A stretch of DNA of 64,000 bases, taken from positions 119,006 to 183,005 of the forward strand of contig WHVA01000204.1 in NCBI GenBank assembly GCA_015179125.1. The letters are read 5' to 3'. Under the pieces are notes generated by a model. That model searched no databases. It saw nothing but the letters and a program-made list of their open reading frames with translations, and was not told the DNA's origin. The position numbers and the translations under genes were made by a program. Source of the stretch: Gautieria morchelliformis. Its lineage: Eukaryota > Basidiomycota > Agaricomycetes > Gomphales > Gomphaceae. Shown here piece after piece: positions 1 to 10,679 of the stretch. Numbering within the stretch: position 1 is the first letter of the stretch; each line of letters opens with the position of its first letter.

Positions 1-3000
1 GAGAGAGAAGGGACTGATCTCCCCCAATACGATCGGTGTGCGAGAAACCTACGCACAAACCACACATAAGTACATTGATTGAATGCCAGCCAAAGTCACC
101 ACCGGGAACTGAAAAACCGCACCTTGCATTTTCGTCACGAACTTGTGGATATACCTGAAACAATAAGGGTGCGTTCGGTAACCAGACCACGATAATCTGA
201 TCTGAAGAAATCATAAAATCTACAACTCACTCGTAACCTTGATCTTTTCTGCGTGTGATCAATATTGAATCGAGCCGAACGCACTGTAATCTTGACTTGA
301 AATCTCCTTCGCTGACAAAGTGTGTGTATGTGGGTGCGACTGACATGTCATGAATTGTGAGCAAGCCCTGATAGAAGCTCGGGTACGCTACAGGAAAAGA
401 AGGTGGATGGTGGCCTTGCTCATGATCAAGACTGTAGGAGAGGTAGTGTTACACTATGGAAAGCACTACCTTTGTAAGCAGCTCTACCACACCTCCATCC
501 TATGTGGTCGGTGATGGGTCCGAGAGCTACTTCATGGAAACCCACGCCGTATCCAGGATCAACTCGGAATGAAAAAGCATGTTTTTAGAAAACTGGTCCA
601 GGAACTGTTCAGATGCACAGCTGCCAACCACACTCGTTACATGGACCTTGACAAGCAGGTGGCTATTTTTATGTATGCCCTTGTGACCAATTTATCAAAT
701 AGGAAGCTCGGCGAGCGATTCCAACGGAGTGGGGATACAGTTTCAAGGTATTCTTACTCCTCCTCCGCTTGAAGAGCTTCTATTCATGTCAATTTATCCA
801 GATGTTTCCACCGCATCCTAGATGCAGTAACATCGCCGGCCTTTTACAATACCTATGTCAAGCTACCAAATTTGGAAACCCAGCTTGACGGATATATTGC
901 TGATAACCCAAAATTCTTTCCCTACTTTGAAGATGCCCTTGGAGCAGTTGATGGGACACATATTACAGCATGGCCTTCAACAGAGGACAGGTCTCGTTAC
1001 CGCAACCAGAAAGGGACCCTCACGCAGAACGTCTTAGCATGCACTACCTTTGATATGCATTTCTGCTATGTTTTGAGTGGTTGGGAAGGTAGTGCCAGCG
1101 ATGGACAGGTCTATAAGGATGCCCGTGTCCATGATCTGGCCATTCCACATGGAAAGTACTATCTGGCCGATGCTGGATATCCTATATGTGATGCCTTGCT
1201 CATCCCATTTCGAGGCGTTCGATACCATCTTCGAGAGTGGGAAGCTAGTGGGCTCAGGTGTGTACAAAGCTCTCACCAAATAACTTACTTAACCGGTAGT
1301 CTTCAGGCCCAAAACCTACAAGGAACTCTACAATTTGCGACATTCTCAGGCATGTAACATTATTGAGAGAGTCTTTGGAGTCGCAAAGAAACGATTTGGT
1401 ATCCTTCGTGAGACGAATGAATATCCAACGTCAACACAAGCAAAAATTATTCCAGGCTGTTGTGTCATTCATAACTTCATTCAGACATATGATCCAGACA
1501 AGGAGCCTGAAGCCGGGGAATTACCTGAGTCAATGAACGGGATTGGAGCCACGAGTGTTACGGCTGTTGGAGGGAGTGTACACCCTGCAGAGACACGGAG
1601 GACTACAGCAAAGAGGGAGAGAATTGCGCAGGCAATGTGGACAGGGTATCAGCAAGAGCTACGTCAACATAGGTAGATCACTCTCATAGCTCGTACTCGA
1701 TACTACATATTTGGGAACATCTGGAAGTTGAGGATATCAGCGTCAGCCTGCTTTTGACGAAGCCACTTCGCCCTGAGCCCCTTACGCTTGATTGCCAAAT
1801 AGGTAATCGGTGCCTTTGGATCCTGTGAAAACAACCTTACCGCTGACAGTACGGCTTCATCGTCGGACTCCTCATCTTGTAGGACTTCAATAGCCCTGGA
1901 CAGTCTCTCTGGAGACGTCTGCACATCACAGTTCCCTACTTCGAGTCCACTTGCTACAGCCCCAAGCGCTTTTGATATGGCGAAGAGGCCATCTGCACCA
2001 GACTGCCGAGTGCGTTTGTCAGGGAGACGCTTGCTATCGCGCCCTGTATCCTGAGCCTTACGCTTCCCTAACATGGAGGTAGAGGGGGCTTCCGGTAGGT
2101 CACTACTCAAAAAGGTGGTAGCCTAACCTTCCTTCATGAGTTTCGTTGACTGCGAAAGAGACAAATAATCAACGAACCTGGACTGATCCCAGATCCTCCT
2201 CACACTCAGCATCCTCTTCCTCAATGCCCTCACCATATTTCGATTCTCCATCAACATCAGACACATAGGAATCAGGAGACCCTTCGACTTAGGCTGGCTG
2301 GACTCTAGGTCGAAACACACCAGCACCGGTCGCGAGCACATTGTCACACAAGTGCGCCAGGTCATCAAACAACGGAAAGGGTTTCTTTTTGAAAGGAGCT
2401 GCCGCATAGTGGGTCTACATTCCCTTAGTCACAATATGATCTCGTACAATAATCATATGCCATACCTTAATATACGCTTCCCATACTTCCTCCGGTGCTG
2501 TCACCATCTGTCGCCCTTCATCCCATCCAAAACCAGACTGCAGACGAAGAGCTTTCACTATCTTGTACTGCTTTTTGAGCTATAATTGTAACCCATCAGC
2601 GAACCGCAAACCAGGCATTGCGGCGAAGGCGGCGAAGAAGCTTACCCGATGAAACCTTGACTTCACCTGTGAAGCTGTCTTCAAAGGTGTTGGGTGCATT
2701 TATGCTCCTGCACCAAAATCAAGCATAATATGTTCAATTTATTGTGTGGTGTTTCCAATTGTTTCTCACATTGTTCTTGTACCATGCATCCATTTCTCTG
2801 CTTATTTTCGAAATTTTCCAGTCACTCTCTATCTCTCCATTTCATTCTGTTATTTCTACTTTCACAGGCGGCTGCACCCAGCGGAGTTTGAAATGACTTC
2901 GACGCGCGAGCCCTTGGGCGCTAAAGGGCCGGGTGCAAGTATATGCCTTCTGAGACAGGATTACACTCCTCTCTCAGTGACAATAAATTCACTGAGAGAG

Positions 3001-4623
3001 GCGAGTAGTATTCTTCATATTTACATAGCATGTTGACTGAAAATCATGTAGTATATTTGATTCTAGGTATTGTATTAATACATCAGTGACAATAAATTCA
3101 CTGAGAGAGTATATTTGATTCTAGATTCTAGCTTTCTAAGAACTCTACCGAACCTTCCCTGCCATAGCCCCTAGTTGCTGACAAAAGGCCCTTTGCGATG
3201 CATTGAATCCATAATCTTGAGCTGGTCGACGACAAGTTGCCAGACAGCGCTCTTGAACCCATTTTCCGACGTGTTCCCCATGGCCTTTTGATCAGTGAGA
3301 GTCAGCGCCAGTTCAGCTTCCTCAGCTGCACACCACTGGGCATTGTCAGCCTTTGCCTTTGACTTCCCTTGCCTTTTGGTTTGCGCTGGGATGACGTCCT
3401 GGAAATCGATGCTGGACATGATGAAGGATGGCGGCCAGCTATAGCATGAGGTTGGTCACAAACATCATGGAGCGTGACTTTGGTTTCGACCTGCGAAAGA
3501 GAAGTCCAGAGTCCATATTCACAGTTGTCCTCGAGATACAGCTTTGAGCTGTATCTCAAAAGTATAGGGAGATCACGCGTGGTCAAAATCTTTTTAGATT
3601 GAGATTTCGTGAGCCGAACACCCCAAAATCGAAAAAGATTTCGCAAGATTGCGAAATCGTGGTTTATTCACTTTTTGGTGAGAGATCACCAAAATCCATT
3701 TTCGTGGTCTGGTTACCGAACGCGCCCTAACTGCAGCGCCCATCAACATCAACGTCAGCCACCAGCGGTGCACACAGCCGCAGCTGCACCCAGCCATGAG
3801 AGACGCCGTACCTGAAATGCCACCCCGCATCCGCCAACACAATGTCCGTCACCTTTGAGTGCATGTAAAACTCACGGGTGTCCCACTCGTGTATCTGCAC
3901 ACGCCAGCTCCCCCAGCCGTACGGCCACTCAAACGAGTAGATGTAGTTGCGCATCTGGAGGTGCAGCGGCGACGGCGCCGCGCACGCCTTAATCAGACGC
4001 AGGGTATGCGCGGCCGGGATCTCGTCCACATCCGAGAAGACGACGAGTTGGCGCGCCTGCGCGGGGACATGCGTGTTGATCAGTGCGGTCATCGCAGCAT
4101 GCTGGTCGCACTCGACGTCGAAAGCAGTCTCCCCATGCACGGGGACGCGCCCGCTGATGAGCTTATAGACGATCTTGCCGGCGAAGGCGTCGAAGCGGGC
4201 GTGGTTCTGGGAAAAGACGGGCGCCTTCGGGATGCCCGTGAACGTACCTATAATGTTTGGTCAACAATCAACAAAAAAAGGCACAAACAGCATACGGTCG
4301 CTTTCGATGATGAAGAACCTGTCGACGACAGCATCGAGCTCATGCATCTCGAGCAGGTCCAGCTCCGTGCTAAACAGCACCGCGTCCCACACCTCCGGCA
4401 CGCGTGCCCGGTCCCGCAGGGTCCAGCTGTGCGTCGAACGCAGTGCCCTCCGCGTAGTAGCGTAGTAGTGGGGGACGATGCACCGCGGGCCGTCGGGCGT
4501 GTCCCATAGCGGGTGGGAGCCGTAGGAGATGGCGTTGCGGATCTGGTAGGCGTAGGTGTAGAGAAGGAAGAGGAGGGAAAGGACAGCTGCGAGAGAGAGG
4601 AGTCGCCGATGCCGGCGATCCAT
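1..4623 (-). CDS. Glycosyltransferase family 17 (beta-1,4-N-acetylglucosaminyltransferase-like), partial, intron split by a transposon
   Basis: Type II Golgi membrane enzyme of the GT17 family, whose characterised members add bisecting GlcNAc to N-glycans; the exact substrate in fungi is not known. Exons read on the minus strand are 4623-4296, 4247-3812, 154-123 and 48 to beyond base 1, all with GT-AG introns and matching phase. The start at 4623 gives a short basic tail (MDRRHRR) then a hydrophobic signal anchor at about residues 8-25. Family landmarks in order are ELDLLEMHELD, FFIIES, TFTGIPK, the metal-binding D-V-D in VFSDVDEIP, MRNYIYSF, ADAGWHF, and across the giant intron KFVTKMQ then SHTDR. 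Intron 2 (3811-155) is 3,657 nt because a PIF/Harbinger element sits in it; without the element it would be about 93 nt. The coding frame shows no break inside the window. The C-terminus lies off the left edge. The family call is firm; whether the long intron is spliced is unknown. Confidence 0.85.
167..192 (+). repeat. Left terminal inverted repeat of the Harbinger element
   Basis: These 26 bp begin GGGTGCGTTCGGTAACCAG and match the reverse complement of 3702-3727 at 25 of 26 positions. TAA at 164-166 is the target duplication. Confidence 0.93.
360..1676 (+). pseudogene. PIF/Harbinger DDE transposase (HARBI1-like, DDE_Tnp_4), nonsense-mutated
   Basis: Nuclease of the Harbinger element. Exons are about 360-747, 802-1257 and 1307-1676, joined by GT-AG introns of 54 and 49 nt in phase. 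The N-terminal helical region includes HVFRKLVQEL and LGERFQRSGDTVSR. The catalytic triad of the family is visible: D in AVDGTHI, D in LADAGYP, and E in NIIERVFGV. The C-terminus has VAKKRFGIL and CCVIHNFI as expected. A TGA at 512-514 interrupts the frame between YHTSILCGR and WVRELLHG, where relatives read through. A later start at 569 would drop conserved N-terminal sequence. Stop TAG is at 1674-1676. It pairs with the convergent Myb/SANT gene, the DNA-binding partner in this superfamily. The family call is firm; loss of function is inferred from the single stop. Confidence 0.9.
1703..3419 (-). pseudogene. Harbinger Myb/SANT-like DNA-binding protein, interrupted by a copia LTR
   Basis: Second gene of the Harbinger element, expected to help the transposase bind and enter the nucleus. 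It starts at 3419. The first exon encodes a Myb/SANT-like domain (WCAAEEAELALTLTDQKA, NGFKSAVWQLVVDQL). At 3184 the frame runs into a solo LTR plus 5-bp duplication. Skipping them, the frame continues from 2687 with KTASQVKSRFHR, the next motif of this family, to a donor at 2646/2645. Further exons encode LKKQYKIVKALR, SGFGWDEGRQMVTAPEEVW and APFKKKPFP. The last exon has an acidic stretch and the typical ending AIKRKGLRAKWLRQ, with the stop at 1703. The gene is convergent with the transposase. The insertion lies in coding sequence, so the gene is broken. Confidence 0.85.
2688..3183 (+). mobile_element. Copia-type solo LTR
   Basis: This 496-bp sequence begins TGTTGGGTGCATTTATG and ends TGACA. 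It is flanked by a perfect 5-bp target duplication AAAGG (2683-2687 and 3184-3188). It is related to the 539-bp LTR at 13387-13925: both share the start, the CTCTCAGTGACAA...TTCACTGAGAG hairpin (present twice) and a polypyrimidine stretch. No internal region remains, so it arose by LTR-LTR recombination after insertion into the Harbinger Myb gene. Confidence 0.92.
3702..3727 (-). repeat. Right terminal inverted repeat of the Harbinger element
   Basis: Reverse-complement partner of 167-192 with one mismatch. TAA at 3728-3730 completes the target duplication. Confidence 0.93.
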
Positions 4624-5084
4624 GGGGAGAGAGAGAGAGAGGTGGTGACACGCCCGGCCAGTGACTGAACTCTGTTCACATCTGTGGGGGCGTCGGCTTC
4701 CAAAGCTGTGTGGCATTGGCTGGACCTTGCCATCACACTTGATCTTTGTACTTGAAGTGCGTGTCCCTAATCTCATACAACATGTATCAATATTACAGTA
4801 TATGGCATATGCATAGCGTGGATGCAACTGTTCTCTAATGCTTATACTAGTATGAAAATATACTTGAAGATTCAAGAATAAAACCACATGATTATTATCA
4901 GTGCTACTACTATAAAGCCTGCCATACTACTCTGAGCTAGAGATACATTTCGAGAAGGAAGCTCAAAGACTCTCATACCAAACTGCATATGCCCTTTGTT
5001 AACATGGACAAACAGCTCAAGCATGGTCTGAGGACCCCTCTGGATTTTCTCTCGCCTGCACCCATGTTCTTCATTGAAAAACGC
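4624..5084. other. Upstream region of the GT17 gene, no gene seen
   Basis: A GA-dinucleotide run at 4626-4641 directly precedes the GT17 start (a CT run in its 5' leader). The rest is AT-rich and has no convincing ORF. A dispersed repeat begins near 5085. Confidence 0.5.
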
Positions 5085-6360
5085 AAATTTATATAAATAA
5101 TAATATCAAACTCAACTCTGCACACATGTCTTCTTTCTCCTGCGAGCATATGCACAATGAGCATTATATTATGAACGCGCACGCTTATGATCGTTAGATT
5201 TGACGCACTGAGCAGGGCAGCCGCCAACAGAGGTCACGACCAGAGTGGATAGTGCAAGTGTTGGGAGCACGAAACGGGGAAATTAGCTAAGACGCCTAAA
5301 ATTTCTCGGTGAATTCTGCCCTGCGCGTGGCGGCCACGTGTCCCGAGCCTCCTTCGGCTTCGGGTTCCTGGCTACATCTTACGTCACTTCCTCGTTCTCT
5401 TGGTAACTTGGCGCTGCGGCGCTTCTGTCCCTGTCACACGGAATTTGGCGCTGGGTGCTTCCATTAATTGCCTTTTCTGTCGCTATGTGCCGGTAATAGC
5501 TCCGCTCCTGACATGCTTTACGGTGCAACCCCTTGCGTGTGCGCACTCTGTGGAGGCACGTTTGGACTTTCTGTTCTAGATTTTTCTCGCCGTCTGCAAT
5601 CCTTTTTATTATACAGTGGAGACGAGGATGCGCTTCAAGTTCGAGTCACAAATTCTCCTTGCGCCGACTCCGTTGAGAATTGGCGTTCGGCCAAGAGCAC
5701 GGCCGTATCGCTATGCCGTGTCAGGAGCCTGTACGAGCAGCACAGGGACGGATGCCAGTGCTACATCAGGCATGTATGAGGCACGGGCGATAAAGGAGAA
5801 GGCGGGTGAGGACCGGATGGATGGAGGGGCGGGAGTGGGAGCTGCACACGCACCCAGATGCCTGCCAGCGGATGGCCTCGAGAAGCACGTCCCCAACTAC
5901 AAGCATGCACTCCTCGGCGCCCTGCACCATCCTCGAAAATTGAATGCATTCTAAGTGGGGAGATGGACGTGGTGCGGGCTATGGTCCATCCCACATTTCG
6001 TCGTTCAGGTGTTCGGTATTCATCGTCACCATGATAGAAAGGTGTCGGATATGTATCTAACATATGATACATGGGGACGTTTGAGCACGGAGCACTAGCA
6101 GTATGTGGACTTACGCAGCCACGCTCGCAACTACGTGGGCTACAGTAGGCCACGTGACGCGACATGTCGGTAGGCGCCGCTACCAGAATTTCGGGTTTTC
6201 CGGATATACCGGCGCTTATAAACGACAGAAGCAGCAGAAAAGGCAATTAATGGAAGCATAATTCCGATCGACAACAGGGACAGAAGCGCCGCAGCGCCAA
6301 GTTACCAAGAGAACGAGGAAGTGACGTAAGATGTAGCCAGGAACCCGAAGCCGAAGTAAC
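5085..6360 (+). repeat. Dispersed repeat block P, copy 1, with long inverted arms
   Basis: Non-coding repeat recurring in whole or part at 29690-30570 (minus), 46100-47302 (plus), 49116-49250 (minus part), 55370-55740 (plus) and 59240-59780 (minus). In this copy the sequence around 5352-5485 recurs inverted at about 6224-6357, giving a foldback of about 130-bp arms around an interior of about 740 bp. It opens with AAATTTATATAAATAATAAT and runs into the shared GC-rich GGCTTCGGGTTCCTGGCTAC region. The ORFs in it are short and not kept in frame between copies. It could be a foldback or MITE-like DNA element; no target duplication could be fixed. Confidence 0.7.
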
Positions 6361-6765
6361 AGATCGCTTGGTGATCGATCGGGTATCAGACGTATTGATG
6401 CTATACCCATATAGGCTCGATTCACGTCAAGCGCGCAGGCAGGCCACGCCACAAGGCACGCACCATCTTATGAAGCAGAAGCCCAGAAGCATTGGAAGGC
6501 CAACCTGTCGATCAACCCACCTCCAGAAGCGCGCAGACCACTTCACTGCCACGCAACGCCACAAGGCACGCATCAGCTTAGGAAGCCGAAGTCCAGAAGC
6601 TTGCAACCCGATCAACACATCCCAAGAAGCGCGTGCTTGCTCCGATCTTCGAATCCAGCCCCTGTTTCTATTCTTGGCTCCCGGCAGCGCGTGGTGCCAC
6701 ATTACCCTCTCGGTTGCAACTCATCACACGTGGCAATGTAACTGTTAGTAAGTACCGGTGAATTA
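6360..6765 (+). repeat. Dispersed repeat block X, copy 1
   Basis: Matches the reverse complement of 33180-33480, 45170-45440 and 54580-54850, and the plus strand of 49280-49560. Landmarks are CTATACCCATATAGGCTCGA, a tandemly repeated CAAGGCACGCATCAGCTTAGG-type segment, and TTCTATTCTTGGCTCCCGGC. No conserved reading frame. Confidence 0.75.
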
Positions 6766-6779
6766 TCTAAGGGTCGGTA

Positions 6780-7566
6780 TACTTACTGAGGAGCCTTGAG
6801 GTGAGGGATAGTGATGATGTTTACGAAGAACGACCTTCCGTGACAGACATGCACTATACGGGCAGGCAGCACATCGACAGTACATCGGATGTGCAACCCT
6901 CTCCTAGCTGACGGTCCATCGCGCACAACAGTCTCCGGAGTCCTGAATCGAACCCATCACACGCTCACGTCCTATGGAGTTGAACCAACGCCACGGATTG
7001 TGCATCGCCTGTTGATAGACCCCCTTCCATGACTTTAGCTTGTCCGCATACCATTCGTGCCGAAGATGGCCTCCAACGCTTGTCTCCAAATACACCCGCA
7101 TCGCGTCAATGGTCAGTCTGTCATACACATCCGCAATGCGACCCAAAGTGTGCCTGATCTCTGCTGTTAGACGTCCTTCTTATCACGCTGAGTAGCACAC
7201 GGTCACAGCATAAGTTCCCATCGCGCGCAACGCATAAGTGACGCTGGAGGATACCAGAACTTGGAGACGTGCATCAAGGCTCACAAATAAACACATCTCA
7301 ACCAGTCATCGCACACGTCTCGAAGTGGACGTTACAAAGGAATATCCGAATAAGACACGCATTGCAAAGAGAACTCAAAGAGGGACACAAATGAAACCCA
7401 AAAGGCCCCATGGGGAGACAGAGGGTCAGGAAAGGAACGCAAAGAGTAGCATGAATGAGAACGCACCCCAAGGAATGCACCCGCCCGGCTCCTTCGTGTT
7501 CCCCTTTCTTTGTCTTCGAAGCTCGCCACTCGGGCTCCAACATATCGATCCCCTTATAATCTGAGG
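6780..7566 (+). repeat. Dispersed repeat blocks Y and Z, copy 1
   Basis: The reverse complements of 31267-32580 and 43885-45130 match this stretch: Y at about 6800-7190 and Z at about 7240-7560. An open frame at 7238 starting DTRTWRRASRLT is shared with the minus-strand frames at 31794 and 44412, but it diverges after about 45 codons, so coding is doubtful. Z ends exactly where the truncated NACHT gene begins (GAACCTCAGATT on the minus strand). Confidence 0.7.
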
Positions 7567-8736
7567 TTCTCTGCCACTGCTGCCAGATGGAAGAAATCAT
7601 AGGTGTCTCCAATAATTTTCGCCAGACCATGGATCCTATCGTCCCAGTCCATCTGAGCAATGATTGTCTAATAGAGTCAACCGCAGATGTCAGCTATGTC
7701 TGTTAATGTATGTCATAGATGTACCGTGTGAGCAAGAACCACGATGGACCTAGGAGTAGAGCACACCGTGTCAATGAGATGACCTGAGAGACCCCCGGTG
7801 TTTGAACTGTACCTCGGAGGCCTTATCCACAATCTCGGTAAACGGCCTGATATTGTTCAGGAGGGGATAGCAAGCCGCCACTATTGGATCGATAGTATTG
7901 GTGGTCGAAGTGACCCAGTTTACTATATTCCGTACACAAGGAATTAGAGACGGCGGCGGGTTCATATCATTGACCACGCTTGTTCCGCTGACGGCTTTGT
8001 TCAACTGGACGTCCCGCGGCTCGTCAGACGTCGCGAAAGACGTGAGGTGAACTCTAGGACAGTTAGTACCTCACGCATGCTCCCTGCATTGTGGTATTTA
8101 CACAGTGTGCGAGCAACGGCTGCCGTGTTCGATGATTACACGTGCATTCCGTCGACGAGGGAAAAGGACTGACCTGCAGTTGCTCCTTCTGTAAGCAGCG
8201 ACTCAATGCTTTCCCTCCCGCTGCCTATGTAGTAATCACGTGTAAAGATACGGTGCCCGTAGACATCGATTCCTAATACGGAACCCCCATTCAAGTCGTT
8301 GCTGGGAATGGATTTAAGATCTATGTGAAGATAACACGGGGATTAAACGCAAAAATAGAACGAATCATCCCACAATGCAGTACTTCTGCTCGCAGGTAAC
8401 GCAGTCTTCTTCACATCCTTATCGACATTGAGTTTTACGTAGTAGTTATTAGGACATATGCACAGCAGTTCGACAGTGGTAAGGTGCTCGCATTTCAGGC
8501 CTGTTGTCGATCGGCAAGAGTCAGTATGCAACAAGCAGCGCAAACGAAAGAGTCTCTCCAGCAACTTTGATTCCTGCAGGAATATTTCTGGGCGGAGAGT
8601 GAACAGTTGGCTCACTAGAGAAACGATCGTGGACTTACGGTGCTGTCACAGTGCCTCCAACGTTGTCGTGCACAGTGTTCGAGGTGGGTGGTAGATGGAA
8701 AAAGACGACGAGAGGCGCCGCCGTCGGACCTGACAT
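7567..8736 (-). pseudogene. N-terminal fragment of a C2/Goodbye-like NACHT (NLR-type STAND) protein
   Basis: Agaricomycete STAND NTPases of this type start with a C2-like domain, then a Goodbye-like helical region, then NACHT and repeats. They belong to the fungal NOD-like receptor class implicated in self/non-self recognition. Here a start at 8736 gives MSGPTAAPLVVFFHLP and NVGGTVTAP with a donor at 8638. Then come KVAGETLSFALLVAY, LTTVELLCICP and NYYVKLNVDKDVKKTALP...WDDSFYF, the C2-like core (8600-8345). Further exons hold LLNNIRPFTEIVDKASEV (about 7830-7780) and DDRIHGLAKIIGDTYDFFH (about 7650-7590). The NACHT domain, with its P-loop, and everything after are missing: the frame ends at the Z repeat near 7567. 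Frames do not join cleanly. Domain order is seen; the family name rests on remembered relatives. Confidence 0.6.
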
Positions 8737-8739
8737 GGC

Positions 8740-9350
8740 GCCCACGTGTTCCCGGCGTCAATGTGAAGCACCTGTCGATGTTCAAGTACTCGACCGTCTT
8801 CGTAAGTACAGCTGGTGCGTATCTCAGAGGCAACAAGGGTACATATCGTGTCGTGCCTTTCCGTGAGTGACCTCTGTGCACCGCCCGGGCAAAGTTTCGT
8901 GGATCCGTTGTCATGCCCACAACATGTGCATCATCACAAGTACTTGAAGTCAGTTAGCCCCAGCGGTCTATCCCGCACTTATACTTAGATATGAAGTCAG
9001 TTAACGTTTAACATCCAGTGCCCAGTTCCATCCTCAAAGCAGTCCGCTACCAGACCTCCAAACGCGGCACTTGTCCCTCCTGTCCATCTCCCCTCCCAAC
9101 TTTTCCAGCCAGCCTAGACCCTCCAATACCCCACATCGCGCTTCGTCAGTAATCCCTTAACGGTCAGCAACCGTATTTTCCCCAGGAAATCCTTCTCCAA
9201 ATCGTATCAAGCCCCGAGAGGGTCCATGGCCATCCTCTTCCGAACCGTCCAGTACCAATCTGCCCGCAAGTGGCTCACCCTCCGTTCCCTGCCAGCGCGT
9301 CCCTCTATGACCCCGCAATCCCGCTGTATTTAATGCGTTTCACCAGCCCC
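8740..9350. other. No gene recognised
   Basis: Only short ORFs, none with recognisable motifs. It probably holds the decayed upstream region of the C2/NACHT relic. Confidence 0.4.
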
Positions 9351-10660
9351 CTAAGCCAAATCCCACTCTAGCCACTTCAAAGCCCCATACCCAGCACAAG
9401 CCCCAAACCTCCAAAGACTACGACAACTCCGCCTGGTGGCACCCTCACAAAACATAGTGCCTCCCTCAGAAGCAATGACACCACCGATATCCTCGCTCGA
9501 GCACAGAGGGCATGTGTGGGCCACCCTGTTGGGAGAGGGGTATCGAAACGGATAGCTGGCCGGGTATGCAAGTTGGTGGGGTGGGGGGACAGCGGGCGAG
9601 GAGGTGCAAAGGTTGATAAAGGCAATCTGCTCAACGGGGGTGGCGGAGGACGGGCAATGTGGGAGAGGCGGTAGGGGCGTGGGCGTCGTTGGTGGAAGGA
9701 TGGGCTCGACGCGCGATAGAGAACGGAATGAGGCGGGGTGGAAGAGGCGGAACTGGCGGAAATGTGTGTTGGCGAGGTCGGGAGTGGCGAGAGCAGCCGA
9801 CAGAGAGCGGGCTGGTTGGTTGGCTTCGGTAACTCCACGGTAGATCGCATTGCCCTGCATGTCAAGAATGATTCTGTCCTGGACGTAGGCGTCGAGGGAC
9901 TTTCTGGGTTTTTCCCCATCTTTCCTTCCGTCAATGCTACGCTTACGTTGACCAGAAGGTCGTGGACAAGGTCAACTCGAGAATATGAGGGAGGGTCGAA
10001 CACTTCAAATAGAAGCTATCCGTCTCACTGAAAGCCTCCCTCCAAGCATGTGTCGAACGCAAGCTGTTTACGCTCAACACTAGCCATGCCACGGCCGCAT
10101 ACCTCCGACTGACACAGGGTGGGGTAGGAGGCAGAACGGGAAGCGGAATGGAGAGAGACAGGAAGGAAAGAAGAACGAGGGAACACAGGAAAGGTGGAGT
10201 TCCAAGAGGCAGACGGTACCAGCCCAGGCAAAACAAACTTGCACACGCACACTATCAGGGGCCGAAAGTGGGAAGAGGGAACGATGGTGGAAGGTGGACG
10301 AAGAGGCTCAGGACAGAGCTAATGTAGGGTCGGAGAGTGGATAGGAAGACTCTAGCAATAGACGGCTATTGAGAATCGCCATTTATGGACGGGAGCCGCG
10401 ATGACGGCATCACGACCCCGATCAGGCACGCGCCACGCGGAGTCAATTACGCCACGCGATCACGATCACGCCACGCTCATCAATCTCTGCCCTGATCGGC
10501 GTGTCGGAAGTAGAGCGCTCTCGATATATATCCACATACGCGCGGTGACTGATTTCTTACGCAGGTGCACCATATCCCGCCTCTCACTACGGTGCACCTC
10601 CACCGTACGGCGCCCCCAAATGCGCGACGATGATCTCCAAGACAGTCACGTGTTTACGGT
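9351..10660 (-). repeat. Dispersed repeat block W, copy 1
   Basis: About 9740-10640 matches the reverse complement of 33490-34395. About 9470-9600 also matches 62140-62260. Gene-like stretches are kept in both copies, for example FDPPSYSRVDLVHDLLVNVS on the minus strand and GWLVGFGNSTVD on the opposite strand. A donor-like GTAAGCG follows CTGGTCAAC. The sequence may be a decayed gene captured in the repeat, but I do not recognise the product. Just beyond, 10500-10640 carries a TATATATCC segment and tandem GGTGCACC-type words. Confidence 0.6.
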
Positions 10661-10679
10661 CTCAGCATGGGCTATGCTG

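Larger units (their letters stand above)
167..3727. mobile_element. PIF/Harbinger DNA transposon, full length, with nested copia solo LTR
   Basis: The two ends are 26-bp terminal inverted repeats (167-192 and 3702-3727) differing at one base, both starting GGGYGCGTTCGG. They are flanked by a 3-bp TAA target duplication at 164-166 and 3728-3730. TAA is the usual PIF/Harbinger TWA target. The inside carries the expected two genes: a DDE transposase (plus strand) and a Myb/SANT-like protein (minus strand). The length is 3,561 bp, or about 3,060 bp without the LTR and its 5-bp duplication. The transposase has an in-frame stop and the Myb gene is interrupted, so this copy is probably not autonomous. 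Confidence 0.93.

Noticed and set aside
2878..2893. 16-bp match CAGCGGAGTTTGAAAT between the solo LTR and 15207-15222
   Set aside because: Flanks do not align beyond this word; too short to infer shared origin.
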